Shown here: positions 17,442-26,797 of the stretch, piece after piece | How the letters are laid out: every line of letters begins with the position of its first letter | Numbering within the stretch: the stretch's first letter is position 1 | NCBI RefSeq assembly: GCF_018069875.1 | Contig: NZ_JAGQDF010000012.1 | Span: 1 to 64,000, forward strand | Direction of reading: 5' to 3' | Source of the DNA: Ideonella alba | GTDB taxonomy: Bacteria; Pseudomonadota; Gammaproteobacteria; Burkholderiales; Burkholderiaceae_C | DNA: 64,000 nt | Notes under the pieces: generated by a model | Told to the model about the DNA's origin: nothing | What the model saw: only the letters and a program-made list of their open reading frames with translations | The model's database searches: none | Position numbers and translations under genes: made by a program

Positions 17442-17975
17442 ATGAACTCCACTGAACGCTACACCGGCGTCGCGATCGCGCTGCACTGGCTGCTGGCCCT
17501 GATGATCGTCGGCGCCTTCGGCGTCGGCCTGTACATGGCCGACCTGCCCAATTCGCTGGCCAAGCTCAAGCTCTACAACTGGCACAAGTGGGCGGGTGTG
17601 ACCATCCTGGCCCTGTCGGCGCTGCGCCTGGTGTGGCGCCTGACCCACCGCCCGCCGGCCGACCTGCCCGCGCCGCGCTGGCAGCAGCTGGCCGCGCACG
17701 CCACGCACCACGCGCTGTACGCGCTGTTCTTCCTGGTGCCGCTGGTGGGCTGGGCCTACAGCTCGGCCAAAGGCTTCCCGATCGTCTGGTTCGGCGTGCT
17801 GCCGCTGCCCGACTTCGTGCCCAAGGACGAGGCCCTGGCCGAGCTGATCAAGCCCTGGCACGAATCCCTGGCCTGGCTGATGGCGCTGCTGGTCGTGCTG
17901 CATGTGGCGGCGGCGATCAAGCACCATGTCATCGACCGCGATGGCCTGCTCAACCGCATGCGTCCGGGCCGCTGA
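17442..17975 (+). CDS. Cytochrome b561
   Basis: A 177-residue inner-membrane di-heme cytochrome b561 with four transmembrane helices. Heme-ligand candidates are the His of ALHWLLAL, NWHKWAG, the HATHHALY segment and LVVLHVAAAIKHH. It passes electrons across the membrane, typically to or from quinone. Start at MNSTERYTG (ATG 17442). It is followed after 20 bp by two yceI genes, and the b561-YceI pairing is common in proteobacteria, where YceI binds an isoprenoid such as a polyprenyl quinone. Confidence 0.92.
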   Translation: MNSTERYTGVAIALHWLLALMIVGAFGVGLYMADLPNSLAKLKLYNWHKWAGVTILALSALRLVWRLTHRPPADLPAPRWQQLAAHATHHALYALFFLVPLVGWAYSSAKGFPIVWFGVLPLPDFVPKDEALAELIKPWHESLAWLMALLVVLHVAAAIKHHVIDRDGLLNRMRPGR

Positions 17976-17995
17976 GCCCCCACAGGAGTGTTCCG

Positions 17996-18556
17996 ATGAA
18001 CCGTGTTCTGATCCCCGCCGTGCTCGCGCTCTTCAGCGCCACGGCCCTGGCCGCCGACCCGGTGGTCAACCCCGCCGCCAGCGAGATCGGCTTCAGCGCC
18101 AAGCAGATGGGCGTGGCCATGCAGGGCCGCTTCAAGCAGTGGACCGCCCAGATGCGCTTCGACCCCAAGAAGCCCGAGGCCGGCCAGGTCAGCTTCGCCA
18201 TCCAGACCGGCAGCGCCAGCTTCGGTGCCAAGGAGACCGATGCCGAGCTGCCCAAGCCCGAGTGGTTCGGCGTGGCCAAGTTCCCCACCGCCAGCTTCCA
18301 GTCCAGCGCCATCAAGGGCCTGGGCGGCGGCAAGTTCGAGGTGGCCGGCAAGCTCAGCGTCAAGGGCAACGTCAAGGACATCGTCGTGCCGGTGGCCCTG
18401 ACCCAGGCCGGCGGCGCCACCACCGCCACTGGCTCGTTCACGATCAAGCGCCTCGATTTCAAGATCGGCGAGGGCGAGTGGGCCGACACCTCGATGGTGG
18501 CCAACGACGTCGTCGTCAACTTCAAGCTGGCGATCAGCGGCATGGCGCCGCTGTGA
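17996..18556 (+). CDS. YceI family periplasmic lipid/isoprenoid-binding protein (first copy)
   Basis: A 186-residue exported lipocalin-like protein: signal peptide MNRVLIPAVLALFSATALAA, then a YceI barrel with the characteristic SEIGFSAKQMGVAMQGRF opening and WFGVAKFPTASFQS segment. AGGAGT lies 7 nt before the ATG. The family binds long isoprenoids. It sits between cytochrome b561 and a second yceI, with which it shares the fold but limited identity, so the two probably have distinct roles. Confidence 0.9.
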   Translation: MNRVLIPAVLALFSATALAADPVVNPAASEIGFSAKQMGVAMQGRFKQWTAQMRFDPKKPEAGQVSFAIQTGSASFGAKETDAELPKPEWFGVAKFPTASFQSSAIKGLGGGKFEVAGKLSVKGNVKDIVVPVALTQAGGATTATGSFTIKRLDFKIGEGEWADTSMVANDVVVNFKLAISGMAPL

Positions 18557-18600
18557 TGCCCGTCTCCTTCTTCTCACCCACCCTGTCAGGGAGTTTCTCG

Positions 18601-19173
18601 ATGAACCTGCGTTCGCTCTTCGCCGCCACCGTGCTGGCCGCCGCCATCCCCGCCATCGCCGCCCCGGTGACCTACAACGTCGACCCGACGCACACCTTCC
18701 CGCGCTTCTCGTACAACCACCTGGGCATGTCCACCCAGCTGAGCAAGTTCAACAAGGTCAGTGGCTCGGTGGTGTTCGACAAGGCCGCCAAGACCGGCTC
18801 GGTCGACGTGACGATCGACACCACCTCGGTGGACACCGGCTCCAGCCTGTTCAACGGCCACATCCAGGGCGAGGAGTTCCTGGACACCGCCAAGTTCCCC
18901 ACCGCCACCTTCAAGTCGACCAAGGTGGTCTTCGACGGCGACAAGCCCGCCTCGATCGAGGGCAACCTGACGATCAAGGGTGTCACCAAGCCGGTCACGC
19001 TGACGGTGACCCACTTCGTCAACCAGGCCCATCCGATGATGAAGGTCGACGCCATCGGCGCCAACGCCAGCACCGTGATCAAGCGCAGCGAGTTCAACGC
19101 CAGCAAGTACGTGCCCTACGTCGGCGACGAGGTGACGATCACGCTGTCGATCGAGGCCGTGGCCGCCCAGTAA
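18601..19173 (+). CDS. YceI family periplasmic protein (second copy)
   Basis: A 190-residue exported YceI protein: signal peptide MNLRSLFAATVLAAAIPAIA, then the classic YNVDPTHTFPRFSYNHLG and FLDTAKFPTATFKST signatures, closer to the E. coli YceI pattern than the first copy. It is the last gene of the b561-yceI-yceI unit, 44 bp after the previous stop, and is followed by a strong hairpin. Confidence 0.92.
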   Translation: MNLRSLFAATVLAAAIPAIAAPVTYNVDPTHTFPRFSYNHLGMSTQLSKFNKVSGSVVFDKAAKTGSVDVTIDTTSVDTGSSLFNGHIQGEEFLDTAKFPTATFKSTKVVFDGDKPASIEGNLTIKGVTKPVTLTVTHFVNQAHPMMKVDAIGANASTVIKRSEFNASKYVPYVGDEVTITLSIEAVAAQ

Positions 19174-19198
19174 GGCCAGGCCACCACCCATGAACGAC

Positions 19199-19222
19199 AC
19201 AGGGGACCCGCGGGTCCCCTGT
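19199..19222. terminator. Perfect palindrome between convergent genes, probable bidirectional terminator
   Basis: A perfect 24-nt palindrome (arms ACAGGGGACCC and GGGTCCCCTGT around GC) lies between the yceI stop at 19173 and the oppositely directed ABM gene ending at 19242. There is no long T tract on either strand, so the terminator call is from position and stem strength. Confidence 0.65.
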
Positions 19223-19241
19223 TGTCATGAGCACGGTGTGT

Positions 19242-19541
19242 TCAGGACCGCGCCAGCAGCGTGAAGTGCTCGACCACCGGCGGCTGAGCGAAGAACGGGC
19301 CGACGATGGCGCGCCACTGGGTGAACAGATCGGAGCCACGGAAGCCCACCGTGTGGTCCTCCAGCGTCTCCCAGAAGATCTGCAGCACATAGCGCTCGGG
19401 GCTCTCCATCCCCTTGTTCACCTTGAAGCCGCGAAAGCCGGGGGCCTGGGCGATGACGGTGGTCAGGCCGCGCTGGATGGCCTCGTCGAATTCGGCCTGG
19501 CGGCCAGGCTGGATGCGGATGTCGGCGATTTCAAGAATCAT
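19242..19541 (-). CDS. Antibiotic biosynthesis monooxygenase (ABM) fold protein
   Basis: A 99-residue dimeric ferredoxin-like alpha/beta barrel protein of the ABM superfamily: MILEIADIRIQPG first strand, GFRGFKVNKGMESPERYVLQIFWETLEDH central part and a terminal VVEHFTLLA strand. Members are heme-degrading, quinol-oxidising or ligand-binding; nothing here picks one. It is transcribed divergently from the DAHP synthase gene, with about 75 bp between starts. Confidence 0.82.
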   Translation of the reverse strand: MILEIADIRIQPGRQAEFDEAIQRGLTTVIAQAPGFRGFKVNKGMESPERYVLQIFWETLEDHTVGFRGSDLFTQWRAIVGPFFAQPPVVEHFTLLARS

Positions 19542-19615
19542 GGTGGGCAGGAGCGTCGTCAGGAAAGCCAGTGTGCCACGCGGCTATGATCCGCGCCGCA
19601 TTCCGGAGACCGCGC

Positions 19616-20734
19616 TTGAGCACCCCCCGCCCCGACGACTGGCAGCACGACCACGAGGTCGGCTCGGCTGCCGCCACCCAGGACACCACCCGTGTCGACG
19701 ACCTGCGCATCGGCGCGGTGCGACCGCTGATTTCCCCGGCGCTGCTGCTGGACGAACTGCCGCTGCCCGCGGCCGCGCAGGATGTGGTCGAGGGCGCGCG
19801 CGCCGGCATCGCCCGCGTGCTGGCCGGCCAGGACGACCGCCTGGTGGTGGTGGTCGGCCCCTGCTCGATCCATGACCACGCGCAGGCCATCGACTATGCG
19901 CAGCGGCTGAAGGCGCTGAACGACGAACTCTCGGGTGAGCTGCTGCTGGTGATGCGCGTCTACTTCGAGAAGCCGCGCACCACGGTGGGCTGGAAGGGCT
20001 ACATCAACGATCCGCGCATCGACGGCAGCTTTCGCATCAACGAGGGCCTGCGCCGCGCCCGCGCGCTGCTGCTGGAGGTGGCCGGCATGGGCCTGCCGGC
20101 CGGCACCGAGTTCCTCGACCTGCTGTCGCCGCAGTACATCGCTGACCTCGTGGCCTGGGGCGCGATCGGTGCCCGCACCACCGAAAGCCAGAGCCACCGC
20201 CAGCTGGCGTCCGGCCTGTCCTGCCCGGTGGGCTTCAAGAACGGCACCGACGGCGGCGTCAAGGTGGCGGCCGACGCCATCGTCGCGGCCAGCGCCGCGC
20301 ATGCCTTCATGGGCATGACCAAGATGGGCCAGGCGGCGATCTTCGAGACCCGTGGCAACGCCGACTGCCATGTGATCCTGCGCGGCGGCAAGCAGCCCAA
20401 CTACGCCGCCGCCGATGTCGACGCCGCCTGCGCGGTGCTGCGCGCCAACGGCCTGCGCGAGCAGGTGATGATCGACTTCAGCCACGCCAACTCGTCCAAG
20501 CAGCACCGCCGCCAGATCGAGGTGGGCGCCGACGTGGCGGCACGCATCGCCGCCGGCGAGCGCCGCATCACCGGCGTGATGATCGAAAGCCACCTGGAAG
20601 AAGGCCGCCAGGACGCGGTGCCCGGCCAGGCGCTGAAGCCCGGCGTGTCGATCACCGATGCCTGCATCGGCTGGGCTGATACCGAGCCGCTGTTGCGCAC
20701 GCTGGCCGCGGCTGTTGCGTCGCGGCGCGGCTAG
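19616..20734 (+). CDS. aroG: 3-deoxy-7-phosphoheptulonate synthase (DAHP synthase, class I)
   Basis: Condenses phosphoenolpyruvate and erythrose 4-phosphate, the entry to the shikimate pathway. The 372-residue protein has the class I (AroF/G/H) motifs VVVGPCSIHD, RVYFEKPRTTVGWKG, GARTTESQSHR, GFKNGTDGG, HVILRGG and MIDFSHANSSKQH. The metal ligands (Cys of GPCS, a His, Glu and Asp) are in place. The start was set at TTG 19616 because GGAGA stands a few nt upstream; ATG 19586 is the alternative but lacks a ribosome site. Which aromatic amino acid inhibits it cannot be read, so the aroG label is by general similarity. Confidence 0.92.
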   Translation: MSTPRPDDWQHDHEVGSAAATQDTTRVDDLRIGAVRPLISPALLLDELPLPAAAQDVVEGARAGIARVLAGQDDRLVVVVGPCSIHDHAQAIDYAQRLKALNDELSGELLLVMRVYFEKPRTTVGWKGYINDPRIDGSFRINEGLRRARALLLEVAGMGLPAGTEFLDLLSPQYIADLVAWGAIGARTTESQSHRQLASGLSCPVGFKNGTDGGVKVAADAIVAASAAHAFMGMTKMGQAAIFETRGNADCHVILRGGKQPNYAAADVDAACAVLRANGLREQVMIDFSHANSSKQHRRQIEVGADVAARIAAGERRITGVMIESHLEEGRQDAVPGQALKPGVSITDACIGWADTEPLLRTLAAAVASRRG

Positions 20735-20743
20735 CCTGGGGTA

Positions 20744-22873
20744 TCAGTTGATGAGAACTCGGGGGTCGTAGAGGGAGGCCCGGAAGTCCACCGGGTGGGT
20801 CTCGCCCTCGCCCAGCGCCCACAGCGACAGCATCGCCGCCGGCATCGGGCGGCCGTAGAGGTAGCCCTGGAACTCGTCGCAGTGCAGGGCCAGCAGCAGG
20901 TCGCGCTGGCGTTCGGTTTCCACCCCTTCGGCCACCACCTTCAGGCCCAGCGCGTGGGCCATCTTGATCATCGCGTCGACCACGGCCAGCGCGTCGCCGC
21001 TCTCGTCGATGTCGGTGAACAGGCTGCGGTCGATCTTCAGCTGCTTGGCCGGCAGCTTGCGCAGTGCGGCGAAGTTGGAATAGGCGGTGCCGAAGTCGTC
21101 GATCGACAGCGACACGCCCACGCCCGCCAGCGCACCGAAGGCGCGCATGGTGGTGTCCTCCATGGCCACCGACTCGGTGATCTCGAAGGTCAGCAGCGAG
21201 GGCTCGATGCGGTAGCGTTCCAGCGCGGCGCGGATGCGCGGCACCAGGTCGTCCTGGCGCAGCTGCTGCATGCTCAGGTTCACGGCCACGCGCATGCGCA
21301 GGCCCTGGTCCAGCCACTCGCGCACCTGGCGGCAGGCGTCCTCGATCACCCAGTAACCCAGCGCGCTGATCAGCGCGAAGCGCTCGGCCACCGGGATGAA
21401 GACCGCCGGTGAAATCATGCCGCGGGTGGGGTGGTTCCAGCGCACCAGCGCCTCGGCGCCGGTGATCTGGCCCGAGAGCGCGTGCACCTTGGGCTGGTAG
21501 TACAGCTCCAGCTCGTGGCGCTCGATCGCGGTGCGCAGGTCGTGCTGCAGCTCCAGTTGCAGCCGCGCGTCCTGGTCCATGCTGGGCGCGAAGACCGCGA
21601 AGGACGAGCCGCCGGCGCGCTTGGCCGCGTACATCGCCGCATCAGCATTGGCGATCAGCTTGTTGCCCGGCCCGTGCGCCGGGTAGGTGACGATGCCGAT
21701 CGAGCACGACAGGTTGACCTCGACCAGGTTGGGCAGGCGGTAGGGCCGCGAGATGGCCTTGAGCACCGCCTGGGCGGTGCGGGGGCCGCGGCTGGCGTCG
21801 CCATCGAGCTGCAGCAGCAGCAGGAACTCGTCGCCGCCCACGCGCGCGGCCAGGTCCTGCGGTTCGACCAGGCCACGCAGGCGCTCGCCCACCTCGGCCA
21901 GCACCGAATCGCCGGCGGCATGGCCGAAGGAGTCGTTGACCGGCTTGAAGCCGTCCAGGTCGATGAACAGCACGGCCAGCGATTCACGCTCGCCGGCGGG
22001 CACCTTGTCGAGCTGCTCGGCCAGGCGCTCCTCGAACAGCGCGCGGTTGGGCAGACGGGTCAGGGGGTCGGACAGCGCCTGTTCGCGCAGGCGCTCCTGG
22101 GCCACGTTCAGCGAGGCGCGCAGGCTGGCCTGGCGGCGGCGCGAGCCGGCGTCGGCCAGGGCTCCGAACACGCCCAGCACCAGCAGGCCGGTGGCCGCGC
22201 CGCACAGCAGCCAGACCACGCCCGGGTCGGCGCCGTCGCCGCGCGGGCCCGGTGGCAGCGGCGCGAAAGCCAGGGCGCTGACGCTCAGCTCGGCCGCCAG
22301 CCCGCACAGCAGGCCGAAGGCCAGCGCCCCCACCCACACCCGCACCTCCACGCGCGCCACCTGGCTGAAGCGTGGATGGCCCAGCCAGCCCAGGCCCACC
22401 AGGGCGCCCAGGCTGATCGCACCCACGGCAATCGCCTGGGTCTCGAGCAGCACATGCTGGGCCGGCCACTGCAGCGAGCCCGCCGCGACCGCCGCCACCA
22501 GCTGCCACAGCCCCCCCAGCACCAGGGCCTGCACCGGCACCCGCAGCCAGGGCCGGTGCGACCACAGCAGCGACAGCGACAGCATGCCGGCCATGCCGAC
22601 AATCGCCACGCCCCAGCTGACCGCCAGCAGGGCCGGGCGGAAAAACAGGTCCCAGGGCAGGCCCATGCCGGCCAATGCCACGCACAGCATGGCCCACAGG
22701 CCGCTGCCGCCGGCCAGCGACAGCGCGGCCAGCCAGCCCAGCGCACCGGGTTGGCGGCCGGCGCGCAGGCGCTCGTCGGCGTGGCCGATCAGGGCGAAGA
22801 GCAGGATGCCCATCAGCGCGGCACTGAGGCTGGCCACGCCGTTGGCAAAGGGGACGATAGTCTGGGAATCCAT
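20744..22873 (-). CDS. Membrane GGDEF/EAL cyclic-di-GMP protein
   Basis: A 709-residue protein. About seven hydrophobic segments fill residues 10-240 as an integral membrane sensor that I cannot assign. The diguanylate cyclase domain starts at DPLTRLPNRALFEERL and has an intact GGDEF motif near residue 346-350. The phosphodiesterase domain has EALVRW near 474, DDFGTAYSNF and VVAEGVET, so both activities are possible. There is no obvious RxxD inhibitory site directly before GGDEF. A GTG one codon upstream is an alternative start. The 117-bp gap upstream to the AAA gene end shows nothing notable. Confidence 0.9.
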   Translation of the reverse strand: MDSQTIVPFANGVASLSAALMGILLFALIGHADERLRAGRQPGALGWLAALSLAGGSGLWAMLCVALAGMGLPWDLFFRPALLAVSWGVAIVGMAGMLSLSLLWSHRPWLRVPVQALVLGGLWQLVAAVAAGSLQWPAQHVLLETQAIAVGAISLGALVGLGWLGHPRFSQVARVEVRVWVGALAFGLLCGLAAELSVSALAFAPLPPGPRGDGADPGVVWLLCGAATGLLVLGVFGALADAGSRRRQASLRASLNVAQERLREQALSDPLTRLPNRALFEERLAEQLDKVPAGERESLAVLFIDLDGFKPVNDSFGHAAGDSVLAEVGERLRGLVEPQDLAARVGGDEFLLLLQLDGDASRGPRTAQAVLKAISRPYRLPNLVEVNLSCSIGIVTYPAHGPGNKLIANADAAMYAAKRAGGSSFAVFAPSMDQDARLQLELQHDLRTAIERHELELYYQPKVHALSGQITGAEALVRWNHPTRGMISPAVFIPVAERFALISALGYWVIEDACRQVREWLDQGLRMRVAVNLSMQQLRQDDLVPRIRAALERYRIEPSLLTFEITESVAMEDTTMRAFGALAGVGVSLSIDDFGTAYSNFAALRKLPAKQLKIDRSLFTDIDESGDALAVVDAMIKMAHALGLKVVAEGVETERQRDLLLALHCDEFQGYLYGRPMPAAMLSLWALGEGETHPVDFRASLYDPRVLIN

Positions 22874-22990
22874 CACTGGGCAGGTTTATCCCTTGCTATC
22901 GGAATTCCCGCAAGCAACTGAACCCCTGATTCGTGACGAGCGCACGCTCCATTCCCGCCGAACCCACCTGCAAGCCACGCCGTGACGGGT

Positions 22991-25282
22991 TCAGAAACCC
23001 ATGCGCCGCTGTTGCCGGACCTGGGGCTTGAGCCGGTGTTCTCCCTCCAATTGGCTCAGGAATTCATCGGGCGTCAGCGCCTGTCCCAGCAGCTCGGCCT
23101 GCCGCTGCACGGCCGCAAAGTCGCCCGGGGTGAGCTGGTCCAGTGCGGCCAGGCGGCTGCGGCGCTCGGCATCCAGCCCCGCCGCCTGCCCCTGTAGCGC
23201 CTCGGCGACGAACATCCGCTGGCGCTGGGCGGTGTCCAGCGGCTTGAACTGGATCTTGAAGGTGAAGCGGCGCAGCGCCGCCTCGTCCAGCTCCTCGAAC
23301 AGGTTGGTGGTGCAGATGAACAGCCCGGCATGGCGCTCCATGCCCTGCAGCATCTCGTTGACCTCGGTGATCTCGTAGTGGCGCTCGGCCAGGCGGCGGC
23401 TGCGCAGGAAGCTGTCGGCCTCGTCGAGCAGCAGCACCGCCTGCTCGGCGGCGGCTTCCTGGAACATGCGGGCCAGGGCCTGTTCGGTCTCGCCGACGAA
23501 CTTGCTGACCAGGTCCGAGGCCTGGCGCACCATCAGTGGCCGCCCCAGCGCGTTGGCAATGTGCTCGGCCAGTGCGGTCTTGCCGGTGCCCGGCGGGCCA
23601 TGGAAGCACAGCGTGCCGTGGCCGCGGCGGCGCAGCGCCTCGATGATGGCCGGCAGGTCGAAGCGGCTGTCGATGTTCAGCAGCGACAGATCCCAGTGCG
23701 TGACCGCCGGCCGCGCGGCGGCGCCGGCTGCGCGCCGGCCCAGCGCCTTGTCGGCATGGGCCAGCTGGCGCTCGATCAGGGCCTGCGCATCGGCCTCGCT
23801 GCCGGCCAGACGGGCGAAGCGGGCGGCGGTGCGGATCTGCGCCGGCGTCAGGCCAGGGCGGCCGGCCAGGCGCGCCACCAGCGCGTCGTCCACCGGCAGC
23901 TCGGCCAGTGCGCGCCGCACCAGGGCCTCGCGCGCGCCGGGCGGCGGCGAGGTCAGCTCCAGGTGGTACTGGAAGCGGCGCCGGAAGGCCGGGTCGATCT
24001 GCTCGATGCGGTTGGTCACCCAGATCACCGGCACCGGGTTGTTCTCGAGGATCTGGTTGACCCAGGCCTTGCCGCTGACGGTGCCGGTGCCGCCATCCCC
24101 GGCATCCAGCCGCGCCACCAGCTGTGCGGTGTCGCCCGACAGCGTGGGAAAGACATCCTCCACCTCGTCGAACAGCAGCGCCACGCGGGCGCTGCCGTCC
24201 AGGAAGACCTGGCTGATCTGCAGCGAGCGGTAGCGGTCGCGGCCGCCCAGCGGATGGCCCTCGCGGTCGGCGTACTCCACCTCGTAGAGCTGCAGGCCGG
24301 CGCGCTCGGCGCACACCCGCGCCAGCTCGGTCTTGCCGGTGCCCGGCGGGCCATAGAGCAGCACGTTGACGCCTCTGGCCTTGCGCGCCACGGCCTGCTC
24401 CAGCAGCCGGCTGATCACCGCCACATCGTCGGCCACGAAGGCGAAGTCCTCGCTGCTGAGCGTGCTGCGCTCGGCGGGCCGGGTGAACACCGCCATCAGC
24501 TCGTCGGGGCCGTGGTACTCGCGCATCAGCACCGGCGGCAGCTGCTCCGACACCTTCATCAGGTCGGCCAGGTCGGTGATGTTGTGCTCGGAGATCAGGT
24601 TCTCGACCATGCCGATGCGCTCCAGCCGCGAGCCGGTGCGCAGCGCGTCGGCCACCTCGCGCTCATCGACGCCAGCCACGCCGGCCAGCAGCGCATAGGC
24701 CTCCTGCGCGCTGCCCACCTTGAACTCCACCAGCAGGCCGCGCAGCTCGCGCTGGTAGCGCGCCAGCGTGCCGTACAGCAGCAGCGCGCGCTCGGCCGGG
24801 TTGAGCTGCAGCAGGCCGGCCAGCGCGTCCAGGTTGCGCTCGACCAGGGTCTGCTGGCGGCGCAGGTCGGCCCCCAGCCAGTCGGCAGTGGCGCGCAGCA
24901 GCGCCATCAGGTCCTTGGGCTCGTCCTTCAGGTGTTCATCCAGGTGGAAGAACAGGCTGCCCTCTTCATAGGGGCCGCGCCAGACGCCGTGGCGGGCGAT
25001 GAAGGCGGCGTCGCCCAGCTTCTCGTGTCCGTCCCACAGCCGGTTGCCGGCGCAGCGGCGCGACAGGTACTCGCGCAGACGCCGCAGCACCGGCTGCGGC
25101 CACACCAGGTGGCGACCCACCAGCGACAGCAGGCTGCCCCAGTCGCGGCGCAGCTGCAGGCGCGGTCCCTGGCCCAGCACCAGCAGCAGCACGAAGTGGG
25201 TGCAACGCCGGTCAAGCACCGGCGCCTCGGCCAGTCCGGGTGAGGGCAGCAGCGTCGTCGCATCCAGCCGGCGCCTGACCAT
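22991..25282 (-). CDS. Tandem AAA-type ATPase
   Basis: A 763-residue cytosolic protein with two AAA modules. Walker A motifs GPPGTGKT lie at about 311-318 and 562-569, with Walker B FDEVED near 371 and LLLDEAD near 618. Arginine-finger-like RRRF follows the first module. The first 300 residues are a helical N-domain I do not recognise, probably for substrate or partner binding. The layout resembles Cdc48-like double-ring unfoldases, but the modules are closer to small AAA disassembly factors, so substrate and role are open. The start at 25282 follows GGAGG at correct spacing. It shares its strand with the small DUF3567 gene 109 bp upstream. Confidence 0.85.
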   Translation of the reverse strand: MVRRRLDATTLLPSPGLAEAPVLDRRCTHFVLLLVLGQGPRLQLRRDWGSLLSLVGRHLVWPQPVLRRLREYLSRRCAGNRLWDGHEKLGDAAFIARHGVWRGPYEEGSLFFHLDEHLKDEPKDLMALLRATADWLGADLRRQQTLVERNLDALAGLLQLNPAERALLLYGTLARYQRELRGLLVEFKVGSAQEAYALLAGVAGVDEREVADALRTGSRLERIGMVENLISEHNITDLADLMKVSEQLPPVLMREYHGPDELMAVFTRPAERSTLSSEDFAFVADDVAVISRLLEQAVARKARGVNVLLYGPPGTGKTELARVCAERAGLQLYEVEYADREGHPLGGRDRYRSLQISQVFLDGSARVALLFDEVEDVFPTLSGDTAQLVARLDAGDGGTGTVSGKAWVNQILENNPVPVIWVTNRIEQIDPAFRRRFQYHLELTSPPPGAREALVRRALAELPVDDALVARLAGRPGLTPAQIRTAARFARLAGSEADAQALIERQLAHADKALGRRAAGAAARPAVTHWDLSLLNIDSRFDLPAIIEALRRRGHGTLCFHGPPGTGKTALAEHIANALGRPLMVRQASDLVSKFVGETEQALARMFQEAAAEQAVLLLDEADSFLRSRRLAERHYEITEVNEMLQGMERHAGLFICTTNLFEELDEAALRRFTFKIQFKPLDTAQRQRMFVAEALQGQAAGLDAERRSRLAALDQLTPGDFAAVQRQAELLGQALTPDEFLSQLEGEHRLKPQVRQQRRMGF

Positions 25283-25391
25283 CCGAGATACCTCCGGGAG
25301 TGGGGCGGCCCCCGGGCCGCCATCTGCCCGGCCGATCTTGGCAAAGCCGGCGCCCGGGGGCAAGCCCTGCGCCGCCGCAGCGCTCAGCCGC

Positions 25392-25649
25392 TCAGTGCAG
25401 GACGGTGGGCTGCCAGCCGGCGCCGGTGTAGCGCGCCAGGTGGGCGTCGATGTCGGCCGGGTCGATCTCGTCGTCGTCGGCCAGCGCCTCGACCTGGGCG
25501 CGGAACAGCTCGGCCAGTTCACCGTCCAGGAAGATGCCCTTGCGGGTCTGCTTGTCGACGATCTCGATGCCGCTGACCGCATCACCCGAGGTGGCCGGCA
25601 GGTCGATCTGCATCACCGCGAAGCTGTCGGAGTTGTAGAGCACGATCAT
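25392..25649 (-). CDS. DUF3567 family small protein
   Basis: An 85-residue protein matching the Burkholderiales-specific DUF3567 family: MIVLYNSDSFAVMQIDLP at the start, GIEIVDKQTRKGIFLDGELAELF in the middle and PTVLH at the end. Function is unknown. The ATG at 25649 follows GGAGGG. It may be co-transcribed with the tandem AAA ATPase downstream. Confidence 0.88.
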   Translation of the reverse strand: MIVLYNSDSFAVMQIDLPATSGDAVSGIEIVDKQTRKGIFLDGELAELFRAQVEALADDDEIDPADIDAHLARYTGAGWQPTVLH

Positions 25650-25730
25650 CGAAAGCCCTCCATCAGTCATGGTTGTGGTCGGAGGGAGAGTCACCCTCAG
25701 GCCTCGCAGGTGGCGACCGGGGGGTGCTTT

Positions 25731-26753
25731 TCAAGGCGCCTCGTCCAGCCGGCTCCAGCGTACCGCACTTCCGCCCGGCGTGCGCAACCATTGCCAGGCC
25801 AGGGGCCAGTGCGGGGCCTGGGCCTCCAGCCAGAGGTCGATCCGGTGGTCGTACGGGCGGCGCGCCGGACGCTGCCAGTGCAGCGCAGGCTGGCCGTCCA
25901 GCGGCTCGGTGTCGACCAGGGTCCAGTCCCAGGCGCCCAGGTCGCCGTCGGCACCCGCCACCGGCAGCCGCAGCGTGGCGCCCACCGCCCACTGCGGCTG
26001 CGCCGCCAGCACCGCCAGCAGCTGCGGCAGCCAGCTCAGCCGGTCCTGCGCGCCCTCGGGCAGGGCCCAGGCCTGCGCCCGGCCCGAGAAGCTGAGCCAG
26101 CCCTGCTCGCGCTGGAAGTTCACCGCGCGCGCGGCACCGCGGGCCTCGCGCTCCAGCGCGCGCTCGGGCGCCAGACCATGTCCGTCGAAGCCGCCCTGGC
26201 TGTGCTGCTCGATCAGGCGGCGGCCGTCGAGCTCGGCGCTCAGGTGCGAGCTGAAGCGCTGGCCGTCGTGCTGCCACTCCCAGCGGCCCTCGCCGCGCGC
26301 CTCGCCGCGGCTGACCGCAAAGCGCAGCGTGCGCGGCGGCGGCAGCCGGGTGGCGTAGCGGGGCCAGGCGTGGTCGGTCGGCTCGGACGGCACGATCGGC
26401 AGGGTGGCTGCAGGGGCCGGCGGCGCCGTCGGCATCGGGGCGGGGGGCTCGGGCGGCGGCCCAGCTGACCGTCGCGGTGGCGTCGGGGCCGTGGCCGGCA
26501 CGGTCATCGCCGGGTGGTCCGCGGGGGTGTCGTCCACCGGCGCCGCCTGCAGCCGCACCCGCAGGCCGCTCGGTGCCACCAGGGCCGCGGCCGCGTGGCC
26601 GGGCGGCGCGGCGCGCATGGCGGCGTCGATCAGCGCCAGGTGGACGGCGCCCACACCCAGCAGCAGCCCCAGGCCGGCCATGGGACGCGCCCACCGGTCC
26701 GGACGGGGTGGGGCGGGGTACTGCAGCCAACGTCGGGTGGCGTGGGCGGCCAT
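25731..26753 (-). CDS. DUF3108 domain protein with N-terminal membrane anchor
   Basis: A 340-residue envelope protein. A membrane segment at about 25-45 precedes a Pro/Ala-rich linker (about 75-120, TonB-like in composition) and a DUF3108 beta domain (about 135-335, with TLRFAVSRGEARGEGRWEWQ). DUF3108 proteins are probably periplasmic. Start at 26753 as the longest frame, although ATG at 26681 just before the membrane segment is equally plausible. It is divergent from the FAH-like gene, with 44 bp between starts. Confidence 0.8.
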   Translation of the reverse strand: MAAHATRRWLQYPAPPRPDRWARPMAGLGLLLGVGAVHLALIDAAMRAAPPGHAAAALVAPSGLRVRLQAAPVDDTPADHPAMTVPATAPTPPRRSAGPPPEPPAPMPTAPPAPAATLPIVPSEPTDHAWPRYATRLPPPRTLRFAVSRGEARGEGRWEWQHDGQRFSSHLSAELDGRRLIEQHSQGGFDGHGLAPERALEREARGAARAVNFQREQGWLSFSGRAQAWALPEGAQDRLSWLPQLLAVLAAQPQWAVGATLRLPVAGADGDLGAWDWTLVDTEPLDGQPALHWQRPARRPYDHRIDLWLEAQAPHWPLAWQWLRTPGGSAVRWSRLDEAP

Positions 26754-26797
26754 TGGACAATACTGCCACCAATTCCAGCCCGGCAGGAACTGCCCCG

